Positions 27,379-35,994 of a DNA stretch of 46,141 nt are shown here, one piece after another. A model generated the notes under the pieces. That model had not been told where the DNA came from and did not search any database. It worked only from the letters and a program-made list of their open reading frames with translations. The DNA is taken from contig JBGTDX010000009.1 in assembly GCA_041748075.1 (NCBI GenBank), positions 1 through 46,141 of the forward strand, read 5' to 3'. This DNA comes from JBGSYJ01 sp041748075 (lineage in GTDB: Bacteria > Acidobacteriota > Thermoanaerobaculia > Gp7-AA8). A program made the position numbers and the translations under genes. Position 1 is the first letter of the stretch, and each line of letters begins with the position of its first letter.

Positions 27379-28557
27379 TCACTCCGAGTACATCAGGAAT
27401 TGTTCTCTCGATCTGGCGAACTCGCGCAGCGGCTCCTCCCATTGCCGGGTCCAGGAATCGGGATTCTCACCTTCCTCGATGATCTGTCTGTACTGGTCGC
27501 TGCCGGCTAAGAGATCGATGGCAAGGCGGTCGGAGACGAACTCGTAAGGCTCGCGTCTCCAGTCGAACTTCTCCGGGTTCATGTCGCGCGCGACTTTGAT
27601 GCACCACAGGCCTGTTCGGTAGGGCTCGAAGATCCGGCGGTCGGTGACGTGCAGTTCGACGCCTCCGCACACCTCGCCGGCATGCTTGTGAAACGTCGGC
27701 TGGAAGTAGTGTGGGCGGAACGTGATTCCCGGCAGATAGATCCGGTTGAGCTCCTCGGCCAGTCTGAACGGCTCGAGCCAGGGTGCACCAAAAAACTCGA
27801 ACGGATGTGTCGTGCCGCGGCCTTCGCTCAGGTTCGTGCCTTCGATCAGGCACATTCCGGGATATACGGTAGCCGTGTAAACGGTCGGCATGTTTGGTGA
27901 GGGGATGACCCAGGGAAGGTCGGTATCACCCCACCACATCGATCGGCGCCAGCCGCGCATCGGAATGATCGTCAGATCGCAGTTGAGGTTGAACGACGCG
28001 TTGAAGTAACGCGCCAGCTCACCGGCAGTCATGCCGTGGCGGTTAGGCAGAGGGAACATACCGACGAAGCTCGAGTACCTCTCCTCGCGGATGTTGCCCT
28101 CCAGATGAATGCCGTCAATCGGATTGGGGCGGTCGAGCACGATGACCTTCACGCCGACTCCTGCAGCCGCTCGCATGCAAAGCGCCATGGTATAGATGAA
28201 GGTGTAGTAGCGGGAGCCGATGTCCTGCATGTCGATGACCAGGGCATCGAGTGTGCGGAGAATATCCTGCGAGGGCGAGAGATCCTCCTTGCTCTTGCCG
28301 TAGAGCGAATGCACCTCGAGTCCCGTCAGAGGATCATAGGAGTGTTCGACGTGCGCCATGTCCTGCGCTTCACCCCAGATTCCATGCTCGGGTCCGAACA
28401 GCGCCGTGAGCTTCCATCCGCGGCCGGCGTGAAGCAGCCGCACTGCGTGGCGGAAATCCCGCGTGACGGCGCTCTGGTGTGTCACCAGTCCGATGCGCTT
28501 TCCGAGGATGGGCTTGGGGTCGTCGAGCAGTACTTCGAGTCCTGGGTGTACGGCCAT
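27379..28557 (-). CDS. NamZ-like exo-beta-N-acetylmuramidase (DUF1343)
   Basis: 392 residues matching the DUF1343/YbbC family, whose Bacillus member NamZ removes N-acetylmuramic acid from muropeptide ends. Seen: LVTHQSAVTRD near 25, FGPEHGIWGEAQDM near 55, DMQDIGSRYYTFIYTM near 108, VLDRPNPIDG near 142 and SPNMPTVYTATVYPG near 215. No signal peptide is visible at the ATG at 28557 (AAGGA nine bases upstream), so it may act on imported wall fragments in the cytosol. A TTG at 28566 is possible. It starts five bases after the Mog/MoaB stop. Confidence 0.88.
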   Translation of the reverse strand: MAVHPGLEVLLDDPKPILGKRIGLVTHQSAVTRDFRHAVRLLHAGRGWKLTALFGPEHGIWGEAQDMAHVEHSYDPLTGLEVHSLYGKSKEDLSPSQDILRTLDALVIDMQDIGSRYYTFIYTMALCMRAAAGVGVKVIVLDRPNPIDGIHLEGNIREERYSSFVGMFPLPNRHGMTAGELARYFNASFNLNCDLTIIPMRGWRRSMWWGDTDLPWVIPSPNMPTVYTATVYPGMCLIEGTNLSEGRGTTHPFEFFGAPWLEPFRLAEELNRIYLPGITFRPHYFQPTFHKHAGEVCGGVELHVTDRRIFEPYRTGLWCIKVARDMNPEKFDWRREPYEFVSDRLAIDLLAGSDQYRQIIEEGENPDSWTRQWEEPLREFARSREQFLMYSE

Positions 28558-28562
28558 GAATG

Positions 28563-29075
28563 TCAATCCTTTCCCGTCGGGTGATCCTCTACCCTGGCTC
28601 CGGAGAGCAGGTCGAGCGCGTGCGGGAGCAGATGCAGGATGGCAGCCAGATTTTCCGTGGCCCCGGCGACGCTGCCCGGGAGATTCACAACGAGTGCCGC
28701 TCCCCGGACGGCAGCCTGCGCGCGCGACAGCGCGGCCATGGGAGTCTTTTCCAGCGACGAGATGCGCATCAGTTCTCCGAACCCCGGGATCTTCCGCTGC
28801 GTGACCATGTCGGTCGCTTCCGGCGTGACATCGCGGGGGGCGATTCCAGTGCCTCCCGTGGTGACGACGAGATCGATGCGGTCGCGGTCGACGGCGGTGA
28901 CGATGGCCCCGCCGATCTGCTCGACGGAGTCGGGAACGATCTGGACTTCGTCCACCGTGTAGCCGTGCCGGATCAGCATGTCACGGGTCGCCGGCCCGGA
29001 ACGGTCCTCCCGTTGCCCGGCCGAGGCCGCATCGCTGCAAGTGATGACGCGCGCGCGCCAGGGAAGAGTTGCCAT
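28563..29075 (-). CDS. mog: Molybdopterin adenylyltransferase-like (Mog/MoaB)
   Basis: 170-residue protein of the MoCF_biosynth fold, which adenylates molybdopterin before metal insertion. Seen: SDAASAGQREDRSGP near the N-terminus, TTGGTGIAPRDVTPEAT near 73-89 and NLPGSVAGATENL near 134, the canonical substrate loops. MoaB and Mog cannot be told apart by eye. No other cofactor gene is in the window. It probably shares a transcript with the NamZ-like gene, with no obvious functional link. Confidence 0.88.
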   Translation of the reverse strand: MATLPWRARVITCSDAASAGQREDRSGPATRDMLIRHGYTVDEVQIVPDSVEQIGGAIVTAVDRDRIDLVVTTGGTGIAPRDVTPEATDMVTQRKIPGFGELMRISSLEKTPMAALSRAQAAVRGAALVVNLPGSVAGATENLAAILHLLPHALDLLSGARVEDHPTGKD

Positions 29076-29088
29076 GGAGCGACATTAT

Positions 29089-29193
29089 GAATGACGAATG
29101 ACGAATGACGAATGACGAATGACGAATGACGAATGACGAATGACGAATGACGAATGACGAATGGGGAATGACGAATGACGAATGACGAATGGG
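29089..29193. repeat. 15 tandem 7-bp units (GAATGAC)
   Basis: Ten exact GAATGAC units, one GAATGGG, three GAATGAC and a final GAATGGG make a continuous 105-base array. Unlike the other loci it has no reverse-complement arm. It lies between queA and the Mog/MoaB gene, both transcribed leftwards, so the array is in the upstream region of the latter. Confidence 0.95.
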
Positions 29194-29211
29194 GATACGA
29201 CGCACCTATCT

Positions 29212-30258
29212 CTACGTGATGAACATGCAATCACCGTAGCTGTAGAAAAGATACTGTTCCTCGATGGCAGTGCGATAGGCGCTTCGTATCGTCTCGACTC
29301 CTGCAAATGCCGACACGAGCATCAGCAGAGTCGACTCCGGAAGGTGAAAGTTGGTCAGCAACGAATCGACGACCTGAAACTCGAACCCCGGTGTGATGAA
29401 GATCGACGTGTCGCGAGCGCCCGGTGTAATGATCCCGTGCGCCTGGCGGGCTGCGCTCTCGAGCGCGCGAACCGTCGTGGTACCCACTGCAATGATCCGG
29501 CGTCCCTCGCGCTTCGCTTCATTGATCGCCGTGGAAGCCTCCTCGGAAATTTCATACCACTCCGACTCCATCCGGTGATCGCGGACGTCGTCTGCTTTGA
29601 CCGGCTTGAAAGTTCCGAGGCCCACGTGGAGGGTCAGCGTGACTATCTGGGCGCCGCGCGCGCGAATCGCGTCGAGAATCTCGTGAGTGAAATGCAGGCC
29701 CGCCGTCGGCGCGGCGATGGCGCCTGTGCGCGAAGCGTAGATCGTCTGATAGCGCTCGCGGTCGCCGGGGTGCGGAACCTCGCGCCGGATGTAGGGCGGC
29801 AGGGGAGGAAGCCCCGCCGCCTCGATCTCCCGCCAGAGCTCCGCTTCGCCCTGGACGTTCATGTCGATGACGACCGTTCCCTCGTCCTGCTTATGTTCGA
29901 CGCTCGCTGAGAGCGTGTCGGAGAACTCGAGCGTGTCTCCCACCTTCAGGCGCTTCGCCGGCCTGCACCAGCTCTCCCATTTCGACGCCCCGATTTTCCG
30001 CGTCAGCAGAACTTCGGTTCTCCTTGTCTGATTTCCGCGAGTCCGCGCGAAGAGGCGCGCGGGAAACACGCGGGTGTCGTTGAGGACAACGATGTCGCCT
30101 GGTTCCAGTAGTGAAGGAAATTCGCTGATCACGCGATGCGACGGGACCTCTGCGTCGCCCCCTCTTTCGACGACCATCATGAGCGACTCTCCGCGCGGAC
30201 GTGGCTCCTGAGCGATGAGCTCCGGGGGCAGGTGATAGTTGAAATCGGTACGAAGCAT
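29212..30258 (-). CDS. queA: S-adenosylmethionine:tRNA ribosyltransferase-isomerase QueA
   Basis: 348-residue enzyme that transfers and isomerises the ribosyl group of SAM onto preQ1 in tRNA to give epoxyqueuosine. Signatures: FNYHLPPELIAQEP at the N-terminus, VLNDTRVFPARL near 58, AAPTAGLHFT near 188, LHVGLGTFKPV near 211 and NFHLPESTLLMLVSAF near the end. Length is normal. Tgt, usually adjacent, is not here. The 7-bp array lies just beyond its stop. Confidence 0.96.
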   Translation of the reverse strand: MLRTDFNYHLPPELIAQEPRPRGESLMMVVERGGDAEVPSHRVISEFPSLLEPGDIVVLNDTRVFPARLFARTRGNQTRRTEVLLTRKIGASKWESWCRPAKRLKVGDTLEFSDTLSASVEHKQDEGTVVIDMNVQGEAELWREIEAAGLPPLPPYIRREVPHPGDRERYQTIYASRTGAIAAPTAGLHFTHEILDAIRARGAQIVTLTLHVGLGTFKPVKADDVRDHRMESEWYEISEEASTAINEAKREGRRIIAVGTTTVRALESAARQAHGIITPGARDTSIFITPGFEFQVVDSLLTNFHLPESTLLMLVSAFAGVETIRSAYRTAIEEQYLFYSYGDCMFIT

Positions 30259-30351
30259 GCCGCATCTTTACATTTTGTTGTCAGCCGCAAATGAAACATT
30301 TTCCTCCGGGCTGCGTCTGATGCTTGTGAGACAACATTGAAAGGCGCAATC

Positions 30352-30690
30352 ATGAAGGCCCCATCGAACAGAAAATCCGAAGACGTGTCCCTTGCAAAGG
30401 AAGTGGTCCGTTTCCTTCTCGGCAGACGCATCGAAGAGAGCGTCTCGACCGATGGAGAGACCATCTCCTTCGCAGTCGCCAGGCGTCCTGGCTGGAAGCT
30501 CGTCTCGATCATTTTCTCGAGGCGCGCACTCCGAAGCCTGGTCAGCGATCCTGAGAAAGCAACCAAGCTCGAGTACCTCCGCCGGGATCTCGTCCGCGCG
30601 ACCACGTTGCGGGAGGAGTACCGCTATCCCCGATCGCTCAGGAAACGGCAGCAGGAGCAACCCCCCTTCGCTTCGCTCGCCTGCCGGTAG
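30352..30690 (+). CDS. Small hypothetical protein
   Basis: 112 residues, basic, no signal or TM, no family recognised. It has an alpha/beta look: VVRFLLGRRIEESVSTDG, then a strand-rich GWKLVSIIFSRRALRSLV and a helical, Arg-rich end. The ATG at 30352 follows AAAGG at a suitable distance; the TTG at 30337 is less likely. It is divergent from queA and 63 bases ahead of the Lrp gene. A long opposite-strand frame covers the same region and looks like a shadow. Confidence 0.55.
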   Translation: MKAPSNRKSEDVSLAKEVVRFLLGRRIEESVSTDGETISFAVARRPGWKLVSIIFSRRALRSLVSDPEKATKLEYLRRDLVRATTLREEYRYPRSLRKRQQEQPPFASLACR

Positions 30691-30704
30691 CCGGGCCGTC
30701 GTTT

Positions 30705-30747
30705 CGTAGGAAAGCTGGAATAGTTTCCTACGGAACGATGCTATACT
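30705..30747 (+). promoter_or_regulatory. Lrp-gene promoter with palindromic operator
   Basis: CGTAGGAAA (30705-30713) and TTTCCTACG (30724-30732) form a perfect 9-bp inverted repeat with a 10-base spacer. Nine bases later comes TATACT (30742-30747), with TGC before it (extended -10). The ATG of the Lrp gene starts six bases after this hexamer, so the transcript would begin at or next to the start codon. The palindrome covers the -35 position, as expected for autoregulation by the adjacent Lrp/AsnC protein (inference). Confidence 0.65.
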
Positions 30748-30753
30748 GCGGGT

Positions 30754-31236
30754 ATGGCTGACGATCTGGACGATCTCGACCTCGCCATCCTGCAGTTTCT
30801 CCTGAAGGATGCCCGAATTCCCGCCTCGCAGATTGCCGAGCAGATCAACCTCTCGCGCCCGGCTGTCTCCGATCGGATGGATAAGCTCGAGCGCTCGGGC
30901 GTGATCCGGGGCACTACGGCAGTGGTGGCACCCGAGGCGCTCGGCTGGAGCGTCGTTGCGTTCGTTTCTGCTCGTTACACCGGCACGATGGATCAGAAGG
31001 CACGCGCAGCGGCCAAGGCATTCATGGAACGCGACGAGATCGTCGAGGCGCATTCAGTCGCCGGCGACGACTGTTACCTTTTCAAGGTGCGCACGGACTC
31101 GATCGCTTCCCTCAACCGGATCGTTTCCGACCTCGGCAGTCCCCCGCTTTCGATGACGACGCGTACGACGATCGTCATGGCAACGCATTGCGAAAAGGTC
31201 GGCGGCATCACGACCTTCGGTGCGGAGATCGAATGA
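30754..31236 (+). CDS. Lrp/AsnC-family transcriptional regulator
   Basis: 160 residues: an N-terminal winged HTH (DDLDLAILQFLLKDARIPAS then IAEQINLSRPAVSDRMDKLE, residues 4-50) and a RAM ligand-binding domain (~70-145) with AHSVAGDDCYLFKVR. Such proteins bind amino acids and form octamers. It overlaps by four bases (ATGA) the gene of a DMT exporter, so it probably controls amino-acid or metabolite export. Upstream lies a 9-bp inverted repeat and an extended -10; no Shine-Dalgarno sequence is seen, consistent with a leaderless message. Confidence 0.93.
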   Translation: MADDLDDLDLAILQFLLKDARIPASQIAEQINLSRPAVSDRMDKLERSGVIRGTTAVVAPEALGWSVVAFVSARYTGTMDQKARAAAKAFMERDEIVEAHSVAGDDCYLFKVRTDSIASLNRIVSDLGSPPLSMTTRTTIVMATHCEKVGGITTFGAEIE

Positions 31237-32192
31237 AGCGCGACATGGTTCTGGCGTACATCGCCTTCGGCATCGTCTGCTTCGTCTGGGGCACGACATA
31301 CCTCGGAATTGCAATTGCGATCGAGACGCTGCCGACTTTTCTCTTTGCCGGATCGCGATTCACGATCGGCGGAGCGATTCTGCTCATCCTCGCGCTATGG
31401 CGGGGACAGAAGCTGCCGTCCCGAAAGAGCGACTGGGTCAACCTGGCGATCATAGGAGCGCTCATGGTCGGTGTCGGCAATATCGCAGTCGTCTGGGCCG
31501 AGCACCATATGAGCAGCGGGTTCGCGGCTCTCCTCGTGGCGACCTCGCCCCTCTGGATGTCGACGCTGGAAACGTTCCGGAAGACCGGCGAGCGGGTCAA
31601 TGTTCGCAAGGGCCTCGGCATGCTGATCGGGTTCGGCGGCGTGGGAGTGCTCGTTGCGCCGGAGCTCGAGATCGGCGATCTCAATACGAAACTTCTGCTC
31701 GGAGTCATCGCGCTGCAGCTGGGCTCGATCGCATGGAACCTCGGATCGATACGCTCGAAGTATCACCTCTCGAGAGATCTCTCGCCCATCGTTTCAGCGG
31801 CGCTGCAGATGATGCTGGGGGGCGTGCTGGTCACTGCGATCGGCTTCGCCCTGGGGGAGAGCTCGCAGTTCTACTTCAGCACCCGCTCGTTGATCGCCTA
31901 TCTCTACCTGCTGATCTTCGGGTCGGTTCTCGCGTATGGAGCCTATGTATATGCGTTGTCGAAGCTGAAGACCTCGACGACTTCGCTTTATGCCTACATC
32001 AATCCGCTCGTGGCGGTGTTCCTCGGGTGGCTCGTCCTGAGTGAGCCGCTCGGATGGAACGCCTTTCTGGCGATGGCGATCATTTTTTCCGGGGTCGCGC
32101 TCGTGCAGACGGGACAGAAAAGTCGGGTGCCTGCGCCTCAGGTCACGACCGCCGTCATCAAGCCGGTCGAGCCCGACTCGGTCGCGTTGTAA
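31233..32192 (+). CDS. EamA/DMT-family exporter
   Basis: 319 residues, ten TM helices in two EamA repeats (~10-135 and ~155-290). Typical motifs: CFVWGTTYLGIAIAIE at helix 1, AALLVATSPLW near 105 and SLYAYINPLVAVFLGWLVL near 255. Related to YedA/RhaT-type exporters of amino acids and small metabolites. Translationally coupled to the Lrp regulator, which suggests amino-acid-responsive efflux. Substrate not determinable. Confidence 0.9.
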   Translation: MKRDMVLAYIAFGIVCFVWGTTYLGIAIAIETLPTFLFAGSRFTIGGAILLILALWRGQKLPSRKSDWVNLAIIGALMVGVGNIAVVWAEHHMSSGFAALLVATSPLWMSTLETFRKTGERVNVRKGLGMLIGFGGVGVLVAPELEIGDLNTKLLLGVIALQLGSIAWNLGSIRSKYHLSRDLSPIVSAALQMMLGGVLVTAIGFALGESSQFYFSTRSLIAYLYLLIFGSVLAYGAYVYALSKLKTSTTSLYAYINPLVAVFLGWLVLSEPLGWNAFLAMAIIFSGVALVQTGQKSRVPAPQVTTAVIKPVEPDSVAL

Positions 32193-32269
32193 CGTATCGG
32201 CGGGGACGACGACGGTCCGAAGCTGGAAGGCCCGGAAAGGCCGCTGTGCGGATGCTACCGGCTCGCCGA

Positions 32270-33115
32270 TCACTGAATCGACGCGATCACGTCCACATCA
32301 GCCGTGATGGATGAGTCGTTCTTCGAACTTATCGTGACGATCTCCTCGAGATTGCCGGACTTTGCCCGAGCTGCATCGACCGTGATCGAAAGCGTAGCGG
32401 TGGAGTCGGGCGGAATGATCTGTGGATGCTGAAACCACAGGCAGCGGCACTGAGAGCGTGACACTGCGACAGGCAGGGCCGATCCGGTATTGTTGACGAT
32501 CTGGAAGCGTGCCGCCTTGCGCGTCCCCTTCGCGATGACTCCGAAGTCGAAGGAGCCGGGAGAAATGGTCAGCGCCTGTTCGACGACGGCTGGCGTTGGT
32601 TCGGGCGTGAGTTCAGCCTCGGAGCCGGCTTCCTCCACGACAGCGGGAGAATCGTCCGCCGTTCGCGTGACGCTCCAGGCGAAGAACGCGAGCAAAGCGA
32701 TGACGGCGATCGCGATGAGTGCGAGAATTCCCTTCCGGAGGCCCGACTGATCCCGTTGCACGGACGGGCTGTAGACATCGGCGCCCTGCGCCTGCCACTC
32801 CCGCTCCTCGATTCTCTCTTCGGCACCGATCATGGCCGGATGCAGCGGCTTTGAAGGTGCCTCGGGCGTGGCAAGCGGCAGGGCGAGAGCCCCACCCTCG
32901 CCCTTGTCCAGCTCATCGAGCTTCTGAATTGCCGAATCGATCTCCGAAATCACGCGTTCGTAGAGTTGCGCCATGTGACCTGTTGGCGCATCCGACGAGA
33001 GCTTCGACAACGTGTCTCGATGGTGGATGTAGCGCGCGCGGAGTGACGCCAGCTCGCGGCTCGGAGGTCGTCGCCGGCCGCCGCCCCCGGAACTGTTCCA
33101 GTCTTCTGCCATCAT
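32270..33115 (-). CDS. Single-pass membrane protein with DUF1573 domain
   Basis: 281 residues. An N-terminal ~70 residues form a probable coiled coil (ELASLRARYIHHRDTLSKL, LYERVISEIDSAIQKLDEL), followed by a linker, one TM helix (~128-148), an acidic Pro/Glu spacer and a C-terminal Ig-like DUF1573 domain (~187-280: SPGSFDFGVIAKGT ... PPDSTATLSITVD). The coil should be cytosolic and the Ig-like domain outside. DUF1573 is common in Bacteroidetes-like and acidobacterial surfaces; function unknown. Single gene, divergent from nadE. Confidence 0.75.
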   Translation of the reverse strand: MMAEDWNSSGGGGRRRPPSRELASLRARYIHHRDTLSKLSSDAPTGHMAQLYERVISEIDSAIQKLDELDKGEGGALALPLATPEAPSKPLHPAMIGAEERIEEREWQAQGADVYSPSVQRDQSGLRKGILALIAIAVIALLAFFAWSVTRTADDSPAVVEEAGSEAELTPEPTPAVVEQALTISPGSFDFGVIAKGTRKAARFQIVNNTGSALPVAVSRSQCRCLWFQHPQIIPPDSTATLSITVDAARAKSGNLEEIVTISSKNDSSITADVDVIASIQ

Positions 33116-33270
33116 GCCTCCCAGCTCGTCGCATACAAGAATGACGCCGCATCACTCAAAAAGAAAGGTCACTGGAGACTTCGAGACTCAGATTTCGAGT
33201 ATCTTACCCAACATCAGATGAACGGAGCCCACGCCGCCTTCGAGCCTCGATCCTCCAACCCCGATTCAGC

Positions 33271-34920
33271 ATGAAGATATATATCGCTCAACTCAACCCC
33301 ATCGTAGGTGCGCTCGATTACAATTCCGCGCTCATTCGAGCCGCCTATGAGAATGGCATTGCTGCCGGCGCCGATGTGGTCGCGGTCCCGGAGCTGGCAG
33401 TGACCGGTTACCCGCCGCGCGATCTGCTCGATCGCGACTTTTTTGTCGAGGCGAATCTTCGGATTCGCGACGCGCTCGTCGCGATGACGACGGATGAGAC
33501 CGCTCTGATTTTCGGGTGCGTAACCCGCAATGAGACCCGATGTGGAAAACGGCTTCGCAATGCCGCGGTAGTCGCGCAGGGCGGACGTGTGCTGCTCGAA
33601 CAGGGAAAGAGCCTGCTCCCCACCTATGACGTGTTCGACGAGTTGCGCTACTTCGAGCCCGTGACGGAAGTCCATCCCGTAACGCTTGCGGGTATGAAGG
33701 TCGGAGTGAGCATCTGTGAGGACTACTGGTATGACGATCAGCTCGGGGGCATGAAGCTCTACTGCGAGAATCCGGTGGACGATCTCGCAGCGCATGGATG
33801 CGAGCTTCTGATCAACATCTCCGCATCTCCGTACAACCTGGGAAAGCGTAAAGATCGGTACGAACTTTTCGCAGAGATTGCCCGCCGCTATCAGGTGCCG
33901 CTGGTTTACGTCAATCAGGTCGGCGGGAACGACGAGCTCCTGTTCGACGGATCGAGCATCGTGATCGACAGGAGTGGTAACACCGTCTACTGCGGGGCAT
34001 CGTTCGCCATCGATGCCGGTCTGGTTCCGCTCGAAGGCCCGGCCTGCGAATCCGTTGCGTCGATGTCCGAGGAGGAAGAGATCTCCAGGGCGCTGGTGCT
34101 GGGGCTGCGCGACTACCTTTTCAAGTGCGGTTTCGAAGACATCGTGATCGGGCTTTCCGGCGGGATCGACTCCGCAGTCACCGCCGCACTGGCGGTGGAG
34201 GCGATCGGCGCGGCGCATGTCACAGGCATCACGATGCCGTCTCCGTTTTCTTCCGGCGGAAGCGTGGAGGACTCGAGGATTCTGGCCGCGAATCTGGGTA
34301 TCGACTTTCACGTGCTTCCGATTTCCGGCATGTACGCTGCGTATGAGGCAGCCTTCGAGGAGCTCTTCGGCGAATCGCGGTTCGACACCACCAACGAGAA
34401 CGCTCAGGCACGGATACGCGGGAACATGCTGATGGCGTGGTCAAATCGCCACTGCGCGATGGTTCTGAGCACGGGCAACAAATCGGAGCTCGCTGTCGGA
34501 TACTGCACTCTCTATGGAGACATGGCGGGCGGCCTGTCGCTACTTGGCGATGTCTATAAGACTTCGGTGTACAAGATCGCGCGGTGGATCAACCGCGAGC
34601 GGGAGATCATTCCGATCGACACGATCACCAAACCCCCCTCCGCCGAGCTGCGGGAAGATCAGACGGATCAGGACTCTCTGCCGCCGTACGATGTGCTCGA
34701 CGCGATTCTGAAACTCTACCTCGAGGAGTGGAAGGAAGTGCAGGAGATCGTCGAAGCCGGGTTCGAGCGTCCGCTGGTCGAGCGCATCCTGCGGATGATC
34801 GACGGAAACGAGTTCAAGAGAAGGCAGGCAGCTCCGACGATCCGCGTCTCAGAGAAGGCCTTCGGGAGCGGCCGGCAGCTGCCGATCGCACAGCGATGGC
34901 GGCACCAGGTTTTCCCGTGA
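33271..34920 (+). CDS. nadE: Glutamine-dependent NAD+ synthetase
   Basis: 549 residues. The N-terminal nitrilase-type glutaminase (~1-255) has the catalytic triad Glu41 (VVAVPELAVTGYPP), Lys113 and Cys149 (VSICEDYW). The C-terminal synthetase (~270-549) has the PP-loop LSGGIDSAV (296-303) and STGNKSELAVGYCTLYGD. It makes NAD+ from deamido-NAD+ using glutamine nitrogen. The stop TGA shares its last A with the ATG of the following lipoprotein gene, so they are coupled. Confidence 0.96.
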   Translation: MKIYIAQLNPIVGALDYNSALIRAAYENGIAAGADVVAVPELAVTGYPPRDLLDRDFFVEANLRIRDALVAMTTDETALIFGCVTRNETRCGKRLRNAAVVAQGGRVLLEQGKSLLPTYDVFDELRYFEPVTEVHPVTLAGMKVGVSICEDYWYDDQLGGMKLYCENPVDDLAAHGCELLINISASPYNLGKRKDRYELFAEIARRYQVPLVYVNQVGGNDELLFDGSSIVIDRSGNTVYCGASFAIDAGLVPLEGPACESVASMSEEEEISRALVLGLRDYLFKCGFEDIVIGLSGGIDSAVTAALAVEAIGAAHVTGITMPSPFSSGGSVEDSRILAANLGIDFHVLPISGMYAAYEAAFEELFGESRFDTTNENAQARIRGNMLMAWSNRHCAMVLSTGNKSELAVGYCTLYGDMAGGLSLLGDVYKTSVYKIARWINREREIIPIDTITKPPSAELREDQTDQDSLPPYDVLDAILKLYLEEWKEVQEIVEAGFERPLVERILRMIDGNEFKRRQAAPTIRVSEKAFGSGRQLPIAQRWRHQVFP

Positions 34921-35213
34921 TGCGACGCTCTTCCGCGGTTGCCGCGCTCGTTTTTGTCCTCGTCGTTCTGACAGTTTCCTGCGGAAGGGGAGAAGTCAGC
35001 CCGAACCGCTGGACGGAGATGACTCACGAGCAGAAGACGCTCATCGTCAAGTCAATGCTGGGGGCGGAGATGGTAGCTGCGAGGAAAGGCGGGACTCGTT
35101 CGACCTACAGCAGCTCCGTAGAGGATTACGTCAGGCGGATCGACGAGGCGTATGAGCGGGGAGACGATCGGCCGGTCGAACAGATCTGGCCGGAACTTGC
35201 TGAAGCAGGCTGA
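34920..35213 (+). CDS. Small lipoprotein, unknown
   Basis: 97 residues with a lipoprotein signal peptide (MRRSSAVAALVFVLVVLTVS, then Cys21). The mature part is short, charged and helical (MTHEQKTLIVKSMLGAEMVA ... VEDYVRRIDEAYERGDD). The start overlaps the nadE stop (TGATG). No family recognised. It converges on the gas-vesicle cluster, but nothing ties it to vesicles. Confidence 0.65.
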   Translation: MRRSSAVAALVFVLVVLTVSCGRGEVSPNRWTEMTHEQKTLIVKSMLGAEMVAARKGGTRSTYSSSVEDYVRRIDEAYERGDDRPVEQIWPELAEAG

Positions 35214-35313
35214 CGTCATCCTGCGAGGCCACGGACGCGCGCATGAGTCCGGTGGAACCGGCGGCCGGACATGAGAGTGCCCGGCCACTGAGCGCCACAG
35301 CTTTTGTCTCGTA

Positions 35314-35589
35314 TCAGACCGTGGTCTTGCGAGTTGTGCCCGGCACAGTTCCCGAAGGTACCTCGCCGGTGCCGATCTGCGGACGAGCTACAGCCGAGGT
35401 GATACCGACGGCCTCGGCATACTTCAGGTAGGTATCGATCGAAGCGATGACGACGCGAGCTTCGACGGTGATCAGGTCGATACCAACCAGCGAGATTCGA
35501 ACCCACGCGTCGATGACGATTCCCTTGTCGAGGATTCGGTCGAGTACGTCGATGAGACTTGTGCCGCCCGGTGCCCGTTCAACTGCCAT
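35314..35589 (-). CDS. gvpA: Gas vesicle major structural protein GvpA
   Basis: 91 residues. GvpA is the small hydrophobic protein that polymerises into the ribbed gas-permeable wall. The core SLIDVLDRILDKGIVIDAWV ... ARVVIASIDTYLKYAEAVG (residues ~11-63) is close to consensus GvpA. The tail from ~65 (Thr/Gly/Pro-rich) is longer than in many GvpA. ATG at 35589, three bases after the stop of the gvpJ-type gene, whose last codons supply the AAAGGCAGG ribosome site. It is the last gene of the cluster rather than the first, which is unusual for such a highly made protein. Confidence 0.95.
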   Translation of the reverse strand: MAVERAPGGTSLIDVLDRILDKGIVIDAWVRISLVGIDLITVEARVVIASIDTYLKYAEAVGITSAVARPQIGTGEVPSGTVPGTTRKTTV

Positions 35590-35592
35590 ACA

Positions 35593-35949
35593 TTACCTGC
35601 CTTTCGTCGGACCGGCCGTAGGACCGCCGTCCGGGAGAGCTGTTCGCTGTGCGAGCTCCTGCTCGAGCGTGTTGATTCGTGCCTTGAGCGCGTTGATGTC
35701 TTCCTGACTCTTGATCTGAGCCATCGCGTCGGCTGAATAGAACCGGTCGCATCGCCACCAGTTGATGCCGATCTGCTCCGCCTTGTCGATGGAACAGACC
35801 ACGAGGCGCAACTGGATCGTCAGCAACTCGACATTCGCGAGGGAGACTTTGATGTCACCGGCGACGACGAGTCCCTTGTCCAGGATTTTGTCGAGAATGT
35901 CGACAAGCCCCTGCGGCTGGCGCATCAATCCTCGATCGTCATTCGCCAA
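35593..35949 (-). CDS. gvpJ: GvpA/J-family minor gas vesicle protein (GvpJ type)
   Basis: 118 residues. The GvpA-like core is at ~14-60: GLVDILDKILDKGLVVAGDI then VSLANVELLTIQLRLVVCSI. AGDI in place of DAWV and the INWW end mark the GvpJ-type minor proteins thought to help nucleate or cap vesicles. A C-terminal coiled coil (IKSQEDINALKARINTLEQE) follows. The start codon is TTG (35949), five bases after GGAGG. A possible promoter lies at 35995-36023, so gvpJ-gvpA may form its own transcript. Confidence 0.88.
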   Translation of the reverse strand: MANDDRGLMRQPQGLVDILDKILDKGLVVAGDIKVSLANVELLTIQLRLVVCSIDKAEQIGINWWRCDRFYSADAMAQIKSQEDINALKARINTLEQELAQRTALPDGGPTAGPTKGR

Positions 35950-35994
35950 ATCAGCCTCCGAGTCCTCTCATCCGCAAAATGCTCCGGGCGAGAA

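Noticed and set aside
29089..29193. CRISPR-like array
   Set aside because: The 7-base units are directly adjacent with no spacers and no cas genes are present.
30268..31053. 261-codon open frame on the minus strand
   Set aside because: Antisense to the Lrp gene and the small 30352 gene; the Lrp frame has clear family motifs, this one none.
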